From the NCBI RefSeq assembly GCF_009177065.1, contig NZ_WEZF01000024.1, forward strand, positions 48,223 to 112,222: DNA of 64,000 bases, read 5' to 3'. A program made the position numbers and the translations under genes. Of this stretch, positions 34,912 through 43,786 are shown piece by piece; position 1 is the first letter of the stretch; every line of letters begins with the position of its first letter. Below the pieces are notes generated by a model. It made no database searches, had not been told where the DNA came from, and saw only the letters and a program-made list of their open reading frames with translations. This DNA comes from Tautonia marina (GTDB lineage Bacteria; Planctomycetota; Planctomycetia; Isosphaerales; Isosphaeraceae).

Positions 34912-36519
34912 TCACCGGAAGTGCTCCTTGATATCATCCGCCAAACGCAACGCGAGTGCAACGATCGTCAGGGTCGGATTGAAGGTCCCCCCGGTGGGGA
35001 AGACGGAGCTACCCGCCACGAAGAGGTTCGCGACCCCGTGGACACGGCAATGCGCGTCGACGACGCCCCGCCTCGGGTCCCGATGCATGCGGGTCGTCCC
35101 CATGTGGTGCTGGTCGCCGCGCATGTCCCTGGGCCATTCGTGATCACCTTCGGGAACGGTCGATCGGAGTCGGCCGAATCCGGTACGGACAAGCTCCGCT
35201 CCCAACAACCGGTGCCCCGTGGCCATCCCGCGTTTGTCTTCTGCCGTCAGTTGCCAATCGACGACGACCTTCCGCAAGCCAAACGCGTCGAGGTCGCTGC
35301 CCAGTCGAATGCGGCTCTCCGGATTCGGCAACTGCTCGGACGTGCAATTCAGCGGAATCGATGCCAGAGGCACGGGGGGCTTATTGCGACCATAGAACAT
35401 CCGGCGAGCGACATATGACGCGATGCCGGGAAATTTCCTGATCACGGAACCCAGATCTTGCAGGATTGCGGTCCGTTGATCGGGTCGAAGATGCAGCTCC
35501 GGGAGCAATCCGGTGAGCCGCACCAGGGCATCGACCTCGGGGGGCCTGGGGTACTGAAACCGCACCCGAAACGCCGGCAAGTTGAGTTGGCGCTTCGTTT
35601 CGTCGGAAAGGCTGAGATAGGAGACGAAGCGTCGCGTGCGATCGAGCCACGTGTACTTGGCGCCCTGTTCGCCCGTCTGGAACGTCAAATCCGTCGAGGG
35701 ATCCTTGAGGTCGAGAAACCCGCCCGAATATTCCAGGTGGAGCTGGAAGAACCGACCGACGAGATCGTGTTCGTTTCCCAGGCCAATCCCGGATGGACGT
35801 TCTGAGAGCAAAAGCAAACGCGCATTTTCAATTCCGCCGGATGCCAGGACGTAGATGCGTGCCCGAACGGTAAAGCGTCCCTCGGGAAGGACACCGACGT
35901 TGACCTGTCGCACGGCTCCGCCGTTCTCGCTACTGTCAAAACGCAGCCCATTGGCGTGCAGGTAAACGCTCAGATTCTCCGCCTTCTGCAATTCGGGCGT
36001 ATATTCACGGCCAAATCGGGTCGCCGGGGCCTGCTGCAGGACTCGGCAAACGAAATGCGGGCCGCGGAACGGCTCGGGAATCTCGCCCGGTGCAATGCCC
36101 CATTCGGACAGTTCATAACCAGAAGGACCAAGCTTGAAGACCGCTTGTGCACGCTGATACCACGGTTTGAGGTGGGATAGCGCGAATGGCCAACCGGAAT
36201 ACGGAACGCCCTCTCGCGTCTCGAAATCAAGCGGGCTCGGCAAGTCGCACCACACGCGTCCCCAATGGTTGGTGGTACCGCCAAAATAACGAAGCCGCGA
36301 CTCCCGGAAGAGTTCGTAAGGCCGCCCGACATCGCTGCCGGCATAGAGCGCCTGCGTGGCCTGCTCCCGCTCGGTTCCACCGCTTTCCAGCAGGACCACG
36401 CGGAAGCTGCAGTTGGCAAACTCGCGCGCCAGCGTGATGCCCGCGGCGCCCCCGCCCACGATGCAAACCTCGGTCTCGATGATGGTCCCATTCGGCACCG
36501 AACGTGCATCTACGAACAT
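34912..36519 (-). CDS. GMC-family FAD oxidoreductase
   Basis: A protein of 535 aa. The N-terminal FAD-binding dinucleotide fold is ETEVCIVGGGAAGITLAREF, followed by RVVLLESGG. The GMC signature regions include YFGGTTNHWGRVWC, and IYVLASGGIENARLLLLSER. The C-terminal domain (GMC_oxred_C) reads DQHHMGTTRMHRDPRRGVVD, with the active-site His-containing block, then NLFVAGSSVFPTGG. Members oxidise sugars, alcohols or choline; those in polysaccharide loci may modify sugar hydroxyls or lipid-linked intermediates. This gene opens the minus-strand polysaccharide block and is divergent from the DUF1257 operon. No signal peptide is seen, so it is probably cytoplasmic. Confidence 0.9.
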   Translation of the reverse strand: MFVDARSVPNGTIIETEVCIVGGGAAGITLAREFANCSFRVVLLESGGTEREQATQALYAGSDVGRPYELFRESRLRYFGGTTNHWGRVWCDLPSPLDFETREGVPYSGWPFALSHLKPWYQRAQAVFKLGPSGYELSEWGIAPGEIPEPFRGPHFVCRVLQQAPATRFGREYTPELQKAENLSVYLHANGLRFDSSENGGAVRQVNVGVLPEGRFTVRARIYVLASGGIENARLLLLSERPSGIGLGNEHDLVGRFFQLHLEYSGGFLDLKDPSTDLTFQTGEQGAKYTWLDRTRRFVSYLSLSDETKRQLNLPAFRVRFQYPRPPEVDALVRLTGLLPELHLRPDQRTAILQDLGSVIRKFPGIASYVARRMFYGRNKPPVPLASIPLNCTSEQLPNPESRIRLGSDLDAFGLRKVVVDWQLTAEDKRGMATGHRLLGAELVRTGFGRLRSTVPEGDHEWPRDMRGDQHHMGTTRMHRDPRRGVVDAHCRVHGVANLFVAGSSVFPTGGTFNPTLTIVALALRLADDIKEHFR

Positions 36520-37164
36520 TGATCATGTGCCTGTGCTGGTCGGTGGAAGAACGTCGCGCCGGGCGATCGAGAGACGTGACGCCTGGTGTTCTCAAATTAC
36601 CCTTTGGTCGAGCCCTCGTCGATGGACGGCGAGCGGCTCCCGTCCGGTCTCCACGAGGGTGCAGCGGAAGCGGAGGGGACTGTCTCGCGGACGACCCTGG
36701 TGCCTCGTGAAGATCTGAGTCTCCGCCCATCCGCGTGGTTCTCGCCATTTCTGGGGCCGCGTCCAGGCCAGGGAAACCGCATCGGATCTCATGGTTCCAC
36801 GAAGGCTTTTGCTCGATCCTCATCGCTGGCGGCACCGTTCAGGCGCTGGGTTTCGATGCCCCAGCGGAGATGTGTCTCACGGTTCCGTGGGCCCCGCGTG
36901 CATCGTCGGATGACCCTCAGGTTTGCCGAGGCATGGTCACGGCGGCCCCGGCCGGAGTCCTCTTCGACGCCGACGAAAAACGGATCAATATTCCTATTAT
37001 TTTATTGGTTTAATTACTTGAAATCGTTCATCGAACATTCATGGATAAACGGAGTTACAACACGTGCCATAACCGCTTGGTCGACGGCATTTCGCCCGCC
37101 CGGCAACGCGCTCTCTCCGGCGACGTTGCTCGATTCCATATCCCTTCGGGAGTAAGAACGTCTC
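36520..37164. other. Divergent intergenic region with AT-rich core
   Basis: A spacer of 645 bp between the GMC gene (minus) and the DUF1257 operon (plus), so promoters for both polysaccharide and ATPase operons should lie here. From about 36985 to 37045 it is strongly AT-rich (TTATTTTATTGGTTTAATTA). Plus-strand frames through it (for example 36586-37155) have no domain-like features and are rejected as genes. Confidence 0.45.
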
Positions 37165-37533
37165 ATGAGCCACATCGTGACCCTTGAAACCCAGATTCGC
37201 GACACGCAGGCCGTCGCCGCCGCCTGCCGCCGGCTGGGCCTGCCTGCGCCCGAACGGGGCATCGCCCGCCTCTTCGCCGGCGAGGCCGAGGGGCTGCTCG
37301 TCCGCCTGCCCGGCTGGCGTTACCCGCTGGTGCTGGACACCGCGCGGGGTACGCTCCGCTACGATCATTATGAAGGTCGTTGGGGCGACCCGGCCGAGCT
37401 GGGCCGCTTCCAGCAGAGCTATGCCGTCGAGAAGGCCCGGATCGAGGCCCATCGCCGTGGGCATCCGGTGCGGGAACAGACCCTGGCCGATGGGACGATC
37501 AAACTGACCGTCGCGGTCGGGAGGCGTGCATGA
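37165..37533 (+). CDS. DUF1257 (Ycf35-like) protein
   Basis: A protein of 122 aa. The start MSHIVTLETQIRDTQAVAAA and the Leu-Val/GRF block (GWRYPLVLDTARGTLRYDHY ... ELGRFQQSYAVEKARIEA) match DUF1257, a small family that includes cyanobacterial and plastid Ycf35. Its function is not known. ATG 37165 has GGGAG about 12 nt upstream. It overlaps the DUF2997 gene by 4 bp (ATGA). The combination DUF1257, DUF2997 and a Ycf46-like AAA+ ATPase recurs in cyanobacteria, planctomycetes and some phages, so this is the head of a conserved operon rather than a chance grouping. Confidence 0.85.
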   Translation: MSHIVTLETQIRDTQAVAAACRRLGLPAPERGIARLFAGEAEGLLVRLPGWRYPLVLDTARGTLRYDHYEGRWGDPAELGRFQQSYAVEKARIEAHRRGHPVREQTLADGTIKLTVAVGRRA

Positions 37534-37745
37534 GCCTCCCCAGTGCTTCGGGCGGTCCCGTGATCGAGATCACGGTCGACCCGCAGGGCAACACCCGGGT
37601 CGCAACGAAGGGCTTCACCGGCGCCTCCTGCCGCGCGGCGAGCCGGTTTCTGGAGGAGGCCCTGGGCCGCTCGACCGGCGAGCGGTTGACAGCGGAGTTC
37701 TATCACCAGGCGACGACCGAGCAGCAGTTGCGCCACTTGCAATGA
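37530..37745 (+). CDS. DUF2997 protein
   Basis: A protein of 71 aa. It fits DUF2997: a short strand (VIEITVDPQGNTRVATKGFT), GASC with its conserved cysteine, then a helix FLEEALGRSTGERLTAEFYH. The start overlaps the DUF1257 stop by ATGA, showing translational coupling. DUF2997 proteins are tiny, of unknown function, and almost always beside DUF1257 and an AAA+ ATPase, so they may form a complex. Confidence 0.85.
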   Translation: MSLPSASGGPVIEITVDPQGNTRVATKGFTGASCRAASRFLEEALGRSTGERLTAEFYHQATTEQQLRHLQ

Positions 37746-37893
37746 TCGCCGGGACGTGATCCCGAGGGGACCGTACACCGTGCCCGTCGAGGGCATGGCG
37801 GCGTTCGCCGTCCGTCCCCCGGTCGGGCTCGATCCGACCCGTCGTTTCCTCCGATCTGAAATCTCCACCTTCCACATCCTTAGGAGTGACGTT

Positions 37894-38734
37894 ATGACGC
37901 TTTCCGAACGCGTCGCGGAGCTGGTCCGCGCCGCCTTTCCCGGCCTCTGGATCGTCTCGCACGAGCACGACGATGCTGTGGCCGAGTTGCAGGAACTTTG
38001 CCGCGACCGCATCTGGTGCCTGGCCGAATGGGACCTCGAACGTGGCCTGGTCGTCCACGGCACCGGGGCCGATTCCAATGCCCCCGAGGCGGCGATCACC
38101 GACGGGGCCGACCCGATGGCCGCCCTGCGGGCCCTCTCCCGACTTGCGCCCGGCGAGGGAGACGGGGCGGCCCTCCTCGTCCTGCGCAATTTGCACCGCC
38201 TGCTCGGCTCGGCCGAGCTGATCCAGGCGCTCGATGCGGCGCTGGCGCGGGGCAAGCGCGATCGCACCACGATCGTCATCCTGGCACCATCGGTGGCATT
38301 ACCGCCGGAGCTGGAACGGGGATTCGTGGTTCTTGAGCACGCCCTGCCGGACCGCGACCAGCTGGAGGGGATCGCCCGCTCGATCGCCACCGAGCCGGGC
38401 GAGCTGCCGCCCGAGGGCCCCGAGCGGGACGCCGTGCTCGACGCCGCCGCCGGGCTGACCCGGCTGGAGGCCGAGGGGGCGGTCGCCTTGTCGCTTGTGC
38501 GCCACGGCCGGGTGCGGCCCGAAACGCTCTGGGAGCTGAAAGCGCAAGCCCTCACCCGATCGGGCCTGATGCGTTTGCATCGGGGCGGCGAGGGGTTCGC
38601 CGGCCTCGGCGGCCTCGACGCCCTGAAGTCCTTCTGCGCTCGCGCCCTGCGGCCCGATCGCCCGGCCGGAGTCCGTCCCCGGGGGGTGCTCCTCCTCGGG
38701 GTGCCCGGCACGGGTAAGAGCGCGTTTGCGCGGT
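37894..38734 (+). CDS. AAA+ ATPase (Ycf46-like), exon 1
   Basis: The 5' part of a 511-aa AAA+ ATPase, split by a group II intron. ATG 37894 has a strong ribosome site (TAGGAG, 7 nt); longer frames to 37756 are not needed. Residues 1-240 form the N-terminal domain seen in Ycf46-type ATPases (LVRAAFPGLWIVSHEHDD ... RIWCLAEWDLERGLVVHG; LVLRNLHRLLGSAELIQALD). A linker helix and GGLDALKSFCARAL precede the Walker A motif GVPGTGKS. The exon ends with the first base of a serine codon 5 residues later (KSAFAR then T). Without splicing, the frame stops at 38754, 7 codons into the intron, giving a truncated, inactive protein. Join to 41191-41885. Confidence 0.85.
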
Positions 38735-39276
38735 GTGCGCCGTCTAACGGCTGATAGCATCATCTCCATAGGAGATCAGGACTTGACTGACGTCCTGGGG
38801 TCAATGCCTTCAAGGTGCACCGCCGAGACCAACGGCGGCCCGTCAGCCGAACCCGAAAGGGAGAAGCTAAAGCAGCATGGCATTAAAGCGGCGGCCGGAC
38901 CCAGTTGCGAGGGGACGCCGCGCCGCGAGACCCGCCCCCCATGGTCAAGGCTGGATTGCTTGAACCCCAATCCCCATCGTCTGAGAACGGACGCCCGGAA
39001 ATGCAACTGATACCGGGAGCAGACGCCGCACCCCCGATGTGCTCGCGGTCGGGGGTGAAGTCACGGTGTCTGGAGACCGCAATGAGCGGGGACGGGATGA
39101 GTGGGGGACCTAACGGGGGCTATGACGTGCTATCTGACCGGAATTCGGGATCTCCTACGGGGCGAGAGCCCTAGGGAGACGGAGCCTCCGTAGTAGTCGG
39201 CGGTGCCGTAATGGGCACTCCATGGCGAAGGGAGGCAGGTATCAACTGAGGACCGCGAACCACCGGGAGGTGCGAG

Positions 39277-41091
39277 ATGCACAGGATCCTGAAGAAGCGA
39301 GCGATCCTCGCGGACCGCGCGTCGCGCGGTCTCAAGCTGGAGCGGGTCTACCGCGAGCTGTATGAACCGGAGTACTACCTCCAGGCCTACGGCAAGATCT
39401 ACCGTAACCGGGGGGCCATGACTCCGGGCGTCGATGGCGGGACCGCCGACGGCACTTCGCTGGAACTCTTCCGGGCGATCATCACGTCCCTCAAGGACGG
39501 GAGCTTCGACTGGAGACCGGCGAAGCGGATCTACATTCCCAAGCGGAATGGCAAGCTCCGACCGCTCGGCCTGCCGGGCTGGACCGACAAGATCGTCCAG
39601 GAGGTCATGCGCTCCATCTTGGAGCCGTACTTCGAGGCGAGATTCCGGGACAGCTCGCACGGCTTCCGCCCCGATCGGGGATGCCACACGGCCCTGACGG
39701 CGTGCGCCAAACGCTTCCGGGGCTGCTCGTGGTTCATCGAGGGGGACATCAAGGGCTGCTTCGACAACATCGACCACGATGTCCTGTTGGGCATCCTGCG
39801 AGAGTCCATCGACGACGAACGGTTCATTCAGCTGGTGTCGCGCATGCTCAAGGCCGGATACCTCGAGGATTGGCGCCTGAACGAGACCCTCTCGGGGACG
39901 CCCCAGGGGGGGATCCTCAGCCCGCTCCTCGCGAACATCTACCTCGACAAGCTCGACGCCTTCGTGGAGGAGACCCTCTATCCCCGGTACAACCGCGGGA
40001 CGGGTCGCCGGGGCAACCCGGAATACAAGGCCGTGGTCAGGCAGATGGCGAAGGCGAAGGCCGCGGGCGACGCGGAATCATGGGCTCGGCTGAGATCTCG
40101 CCAGAGATCGCTGCCCTCCCTGATGCCGGACGACCCGCACTTTCGCAGGCTCCATTACGTCCGCTACGCCGACGACTTCATCCTCGGTTTCACCGGACCA
40201 AAGGCGGAGGCGACGGAGATCAAGGACCGGCTCGGGGAGTTCCTTCGGGACGCCCTCGGGCTGGAACTGTCTCCCGAGAAGACCCTCATCACGCATGCCC
40301 GCACCGAGAAGGCCCTGTTCCTGGGGTACGAGATCGGGATCATGCACGACGATGACAAGGTCACACCGACCCGTGCGCGGGGAGGGGCGACCGACTTCAC
40401 CAGGCGCTGCATCAACGGGCAGGTCTGGCTGGGGGTCCCTGCGTCGAAGGTCGACGCCAAGTGCCGGGAGTTCATGATCGGTGGCAAGATCCGCAAGCGC
40501 CTGGACCAGATGGGTAACAGCGAGTACTCGATCGTCAGCTGGTACCAGTCGGTGTACAGGGGCTTCGCGAACTACTACCTCATGGCTCACGACGTCTCCT
40601 GGAAGGTCTCGAAGCTCAAGTGGGTCATGACGACATCCCTGCTCAAGACGCTCGCGGCCAAGCGCAGGTCCTCCTGCCGCAAGGTCGCGAGGGAAATCAA
40701 GCGGGACGTCATGACCCCCGACGGGCCTGTCAGGGCCTACCAGGTGAGGGTGCCCCGCCCCGGACGCGACGATCTCGTCGCGACCTTCGGCGGGCTCTCC
40801 TTGCGTCGGAGGGAATCGGTGATCCTCGATGACACCCCGGTCAGGGTGTACAACACTCGGACTGAGTTGCTCGAACGGCTCCTGAGGGACGTTTGCGAAC
40901 TCTGCGGGTCGGGGAGGGACTGCGAAGTCCACCACGTCCGCAAGATCGCCGACCTCGCGAAGAAGTCCAAGGCAAACCAGGTCCCCTGGGTGCGATTGAT
41001 GATCACCCGATCCCGAAAGACCCTGGTCCTCTGCCGGGCCTGCCACGTGAACATCCACCGCGGCAGGATCGACGGATCGGGGCTCCAGTAG
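39277..41091 (+). CDS. ltrA: Group II intron reverse transcriptase/maturase with HNH endonuclease
   Basis: A protein of 604 aa, start ATG 39277 with GGGAGG upstream. RT domains are complete: MTPGVDGGTADG (domain 1), RPLGLPGWTDKIVQEVMRSI (domain 2), the catalytic YADD at 40165-40176 in RYADDFILGFTGPKAEATEI, and the GTPQGGILSPLLANIYLDKL block. Maturase domain X covers about 385-505 (SWYQSVYRGFANYYLMAH). The C-terminal HNH nuclease is CELCGSGRDCEVHHVRK plus LCRACHVNIHRGR. The YADDFILGF form suits the chloroplast-like intron RT class. It should promote intron splicing and target-primed retrohoming. The codon usage is less GC-biased than the host exons, fitting recent arrival. Confidence 0.95.
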   Translation: MHRILKKRAILADRASRGLKLERVYRELYEPEYYLQAYGKIYRNRGAMTPGVDGGTADGTSLELFRAIITSLKDGSFDWRPAKRIYIPKRNGKLRPLGLPGWTDKIVQEVMRSILEPYFEARFRDSSHGFRPDRGCHTALTACAKRFRGCSWFIEGDIKGCFDNIDHDVLLGILRESIDDERFIQLVSRMLKAGYLEDWRLNETLSGTPQGGILSPLLANIYLDKLDAFVEETLYPRYNRGTGRRGNPEYKAVVRQMAKAKAAGDAESWARLRSRQRSLPSLMPDDPHFRRLHYVRYADDFILGFTGPKAEATEIKDRLGEFLRDALGLELSPEKTLITHARTEKALFLGYEIGIMHDDDKVTPTRARGGATDFTRRCINGQVWLGVPASKVDAKCREFMIGGKIRKRLDQMGNSEYSIVSWYQSVYRGFANYYLMAHDVSWKVSKLKWVMTTSLLKTLAAKRRSSCRKVAREIKRDVMTPDGPVRAYQVRVPRPGRDDLVATFGGLSLRRRESVILDDTPVRVYNTRTELLERLLRDVCELCGSGRDCEVHHVRKIADLAKKSKANQVPWVRLMITRSRKTLVLCRACHVNIHRGRIDGSGLQ

Positions 41092-41099
41092 ATACCGGA

Positions 41100-41190
41100 G
41101 AGCCCAATGCGGTGAAAGCCGCACGTTGGGTTCGGGAGGGGGCCGTCGGAAAAGGGTCCGCAAGGATACCTCGCCGGCGGCCTACCTCAC
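41100..41190 (+). ncRNA. Intron catalytic domain V and domain VI
   Basis: Domain V (41100-41133) folds as GAGCCCAA paired with TTGGGTTC around a GCGGT-GAAA-GCCGC hairpin, with the AGC catalytic triad in the proximal strand and an ACG/UG bulge. Domain VI stem: GCCGTCGG at 41142-41149 with CCGGCGGC at 41174-41181; the A at 41184 is the likely branch site, 6 nt before the 3' splice site. Confidence 0.88.
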
Positions 41191-41885
41191 CGCTGGGACA
41201 GGAAGTGGGCCGGCCGACGCTCGTGATGGAGGTCGGGGCGCTCATGGGTTCGCTGGTGGGCGAGACTGAGACCCGGACGCGCCAGGCGCTGGCGATCGCC
41301 GATGCGATGGCCCCCTCGCTGGTCTTTGTGGACGAGATCGACAAGGCCCTCTCCGGCGTGCAGTCGGGCGGTCGGAGTGACGGCGGTGTGTCGAGCCGGC
41401 TCTTCGGCAGCCTGCTCAGCTGGCTGAGCGACCGCACGAGCGACGTGTTCGTGATCGCAACGTGTAATGACATCTCATCTCTCCCGCCCGAGTTCGCGCG
41501 GGCTGAGCGGTGGGATGCCGTATTTTTCCTGGATTTACCATCCACTCGGGAGAAATCGGCGATCTGGGACTTGTACATTAGCCAGTACGGGCTGGACCCC
41601 GCTCAGCGGCGGCCGATGGATCGTTCCTGGACGGGGACCGAGATCCGGGCCTGCTGCCGGCTGGCCCGTCTCCTAGACCTCTCGCTCGTCGAGGCGGCGC
41701 GTCAGATCGTGCCGGTGGCGGCCACGGCTGCCGAGGCGGTCGAACGCCTACGCACCTGGGCCTCGGGCCGCTGCCTGAGCGGCGAGGCCCCCGGGCTGTA
41801 CCACCGGCCCGGGGGGGAGGAGCCCGGCATGACGTCCGGCCGTACCGGCCGGCGGGTGGGCCGCGACGGCCCCTCGGCCAACTGA
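41191..41885 (+). CDS. AAA+ ATPase (Ycf46-like), exon 2
   Basis: The 3' part of the ATPase. Spliced to exon 1 it continues ...KSAFARS-LGQEVGRPTLVMEVGALMGS with the family's normal spacing after Walker A. Walker B is PSLVFVDEIDKAL; sensor 1 is VFVIATCNDISSLPPEFARA; the arginine-finger region is ERWDAVFFLDLPSTREKSAI. Residues after about 430 form the C-terminal helical lid (DLSLVEAARQIVPVAATAAE), then a Gly/Arg-rich tail. The ATPase should form a hexamer that remodels a partner; DUF1257 and DUF2997 proteins are the obvious candidates. The total protein is 511 aa. Relatives of Ycf46 have been linked to photosynthetic CO2 uptake in cyanobacteria, a role that cannot carry over directly to a planctomycete. 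Confidence 0.83.
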
Positions 41886-42048
41886 TCGGCCGATTCACAC
41901 GATCGACCGGGGGATCCCTCCGGAGATCATGTCCCTGCGCGTGTGCGCAGGGATTTCACCCCATTCCTGCGGGGCGGCGATCCGGGAGGTCCGGGTCGGC
42001 CGCCCCGTTTTTGTTTCCGTTTTCGTTCTCGTTTGGAGAGGAATCGCG

Positions 42049-43053
42049 ATGTCTGCACTGATTGAATCTCACGCCCCGGCCTCCCCGACCGTCGTCGGGC
42101 CCTCGGGGAACCATGACGAGGCCGTCCGTCGCCTGCGGAGCGAGATGGCCCCGGTCCGCCTGTCGTTCACCTGGTTCGGTGTTAACAAGAGCCTCAATGC
42201 CGATCAGAAGGCCCGGGCCGCGGCCACCTTCGAGGCCGATGCCCCCTTCGTCTCGGCCGGCAAGAAGCTCTTCGACACGAAGGACCAATCCTTCCGCGCC
42301 GTCTCGGCCGTGCGCACCAAGATCGTCGAGTCCTGGCGGGGCATGAGCCTGCCCTTCCCCGAGCCCGGCGTCCGATTGCTCCGTCGCGACCAGGTCGAGG
42401 CGTTCCTGGCGTTGATGACCGATTTCCGCGTCGAGCTGGCCGACGCCGTGACCGAGTTGGATCGGCACTACGCCGAGCTGCGCGAGGGAGCGGCGCGACG
42501 GCTGGGCGATCTGTTCGACCCGAACGACTATCCCGAGCGGCTCATCGGGTTGTTCGACTTCACCGTCGATTTTCCCAACGTCGAGCCGCCCGGCTACCTG
42601 CTCGCGCTCAGCCCCGGACTCTACCGCGAGGAGCAGCGGCGCGTCCGCCGGCGGTTCGACGAGGCGGTCCGGCTGGCCGAGGAGGCGTTTCTCGCCGAGT
42701 TCGCGCGGCTGGTCGGCCACCTCACCGAGCGGCTCGGCACCGAGGCCGACGGCACGCCGCGGGTCTTCCGCGACAGTACCGTGGGGAATCTCTCGGAGTT
42801 CTTCGAGCGCTTCCGTCAGCTCGACGTGCGCTCGCATGAGCAACTCGACGCGCTCGTGACCGAGGCCCAGCGGATCGTCCGGGGCATCGGCCCTCAGGAT
42901 CTGCGCGACCAGGGCGCGCTGCGTCAGCACGTGGCCGAGCGGCTCGGCCGGGTCCGGGATGAACTGCAGACGCTCGTCGTCGAGCGGCCCCGCCGCAGGG
43001 TGCTGCGGGGGCCGTCCCCATCCCCGTCCCCGTCCTCGTCCTCGGAGGGCTAA
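42049..43053 (+). CDS. Predicted coiled-coil protein, possibly DUF3150-like
   Basis: A protein of 334 aa. It is mostly helical with long charged stretches (DQVEAFLALMTDFRVELADA, VTELDRHYAELREGAARRLG), and no TM segment. The layout (WFGVNKSLNADQKARAAATF, then AVSAVRTKIVESWRGMSLPF, then a long coiled coil) recalls DUF3150 proteins, which are found beside MoxR/AAA+ ATPases in bacteria, plasmids and phages, but I cannot confirm the match. ATG 42049 has GGAGAGG at 7 nt. It follows the ATPase stop by 163 bp in the same direction, so it is probably a member of the same system. The C-terminus is a low-complexity Pro/Ser tail. Confidence 0.65.
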   Translation: MSALIESHAPASPTVVGPSGNHDEAVRRLRSEMAPVRLSFTWFGVNKSLNADQKARAAATFEADAPFVSAGKKLFDTKDQSFRAVSAVRTKIVESWRGMSLPFPEPGVRLLRRDQVEAFLALMTDFRVELADAVTELDRHYAELREGAARRLGDLFDPNDYPERLIGLFDFTVDFPNVEPPGYLLALSPGLYREEQRRVRRRFDEAVRLAEEAFLAEFARLVGHLTERLGTEADGTPRVFRDSTVGNLSEFFERFRQLDVRSHEQLDALVTEAQRIVRGIGPQDLRDQGALRQHVAERLGRVRDELQTLVVERPRRRVLRGPSPSPSPSSSSEG

Positions 43054-43057
43054 CGCG

Positions 43058-43354
43058 ATGGATCTCTTCATCGCCCCTGGCGGTCGGGTCCGTGGCCGCT
43101 ACGCCGAGGCGATCGACCTGGCGGCCCTCGGTGCGCCGCGGATCGTCCGGGCCGGCGTGGTCGACCCGGACCTGGCCGGCCGCTGGTTCGCCGACCTGTC
43201 CCTCGTCGGTGGCCCCGTGCTCGGGCCCTTCGCCACCCGCAGCGCCGCCCTGGCGGCCGAGGAGGCCTGGCTCGCCCGGGTGCTCCTGGGCGATCGCGGC
43301 GGCGGCCTGGACGCGGCCCCCGATCCTCTCCCGGAGGCCGGCGGGGCGTCGTGA
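43058..43354 (+). CDS. Small conserved protein of the ATPase cluster
   Basis: A protein of 98 aa. ATG 43058 has GGAGG upstream and is only 4 bp after the preceding stop, so the two are coupled. It has two beta-rich segments, RIVRAGVVDPDLAGRWFADL and GGPVLGPFATRSAALAAEEA, followed by a helix; the DPDLAGRWFADLSLVGGPVL pattern looks like a small WxADL-type domain repeated in planctomycetes near similar ATPases. Function unknown. Confidence 0.6.
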   Translation: MDLFIAPGGRVRGRYAEAIDLAALGAPRIVRAGVVDPDLAGRWFADLSLVGGPVLGPFATRSAALAAEEAWLARVLLGDRGGGLDAAPDPLPEAGGAS

Positions 43355-43549
43355 CTGCGGAGGAACACGCACGCAACCTTATGAAGGTTTCCTGGTGTGT
43401 TTTCTTCTCGGCACGGACGGGACCCGCCGTCGCGGCGTTTCTGTCCGGCGCGCGGGAGCGTTCCCGCGTGCTCCGCATGCGGCCCCCCAAGGTCCGTTGC
43501 CGCCCCTGGGGTTCAGCCGCCACTCGCATTGTGTGAAAGGATTTTTGCC
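43355..43549. other. Intra-operon spacer with two hairpins
   Basis: 195 bp inside the cluster. AACCTT ... AAGGTT at 43374-43388 and CGCGGGA ... TCCCGCG at 43451-43468 form short stems. A GTG-initiated frame (43351-43536) overlaps the previous stop but has no protein-like features. It may carry a translational or attenuation signal. Confidence 0.35.
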
Positions 43550-43786
43550 ATGACATTGCTTCAACTTCTCTTGCGATGCGGTCGCACCCTGCTTTGGCAG
43601 GCCTGCGCCCGCCTGGCCGGGAGCCTGGCCCGCCAGGGGCACCGTTGCGGCCGCCGGCACGCGGGCCCGGGCAACCCCCGATCGCCGCGCGGTCGGCCCG
43701 CACGGCCCGCCCACCGTGACGCCGCGAGCGGCGTCACGACCCCGGTCCTGCGGCCCCTGGCCCCGGAGGACTGGTCATGCCGCTGA
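43550..43786 (+). CDS. Possible small basic protein overlapping the next gene
   Basis: A 78-aa frame. AAAGG lies about 8 nt before ATG 43550. The first half is hydrophobic-to-basic (MTLLQLLLRCGRTLLWQACA), the rest is Arg/Pro-rich. Its stop overlaps the start of the 169-aa gene by 10 bp (ATGCCGCTGA), which suggests translational coupling. Composition is unusual and could simply reflect GC-rich frame bias, so it is reported as tentative. Confidence 0.4.
   Translation: MTLLQLLLRCGRTLLWQACARLAGSLARQGHRCGRRHAGPGNPRSPRGRPARPAHRDAASGVTTPVLRPLAPEDWSCR

Larger units (their letters stand above)
38735..41190 (+). mobile_element. Group II intron (chloroplast-like type) inside the AAA+ ATPase gene
   Basis: About 2456 bp, in the same orientation as the host gene, as splicing requires. 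The 5' end is GTGCG (38735), the group II consensus. The 3' end has an intact domain V at 41100-41133 (34 nt, AGC triad, GAAA tetraloop), then a domain VI stem (GCCGTCGG / CCGGCGGC) with a bulged A near 41184, ending AC at 41190. These ends were chosen because they restore the ATPase frame: exon 1 leaves T, exon 2 begins CG CTG, giving S-L-G-Q-E in register with Ycf46 family spacing. The intron-encoded RT (39277-41091) sits in domain IV. EBS/IBS pairing was not resolved. Confidence 0.88.

Noticed and set aside
36586..37155. A 189-aa plus-strand frame upstream of the DUF1257 gene
   Set aside because: It crosses the AT-rich island, has no start signal and no protein-like features.
38735..41190. 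Retron or diversity-generating retroelement as an explanation of the RT gene
   Set aside because: A maturase domain X, HNH nuclease and intact domain V/VI with intron ends identify a group II intron; no template repeat or msr/msd region is seen.
43351..43536. A GTG-initiated 61-codon frame after the 98-aa gene
   Set aside because: It overlaps the prior stop by chance and is Cys/Arg-rich without structure-like features; kept only as part of a spacer.
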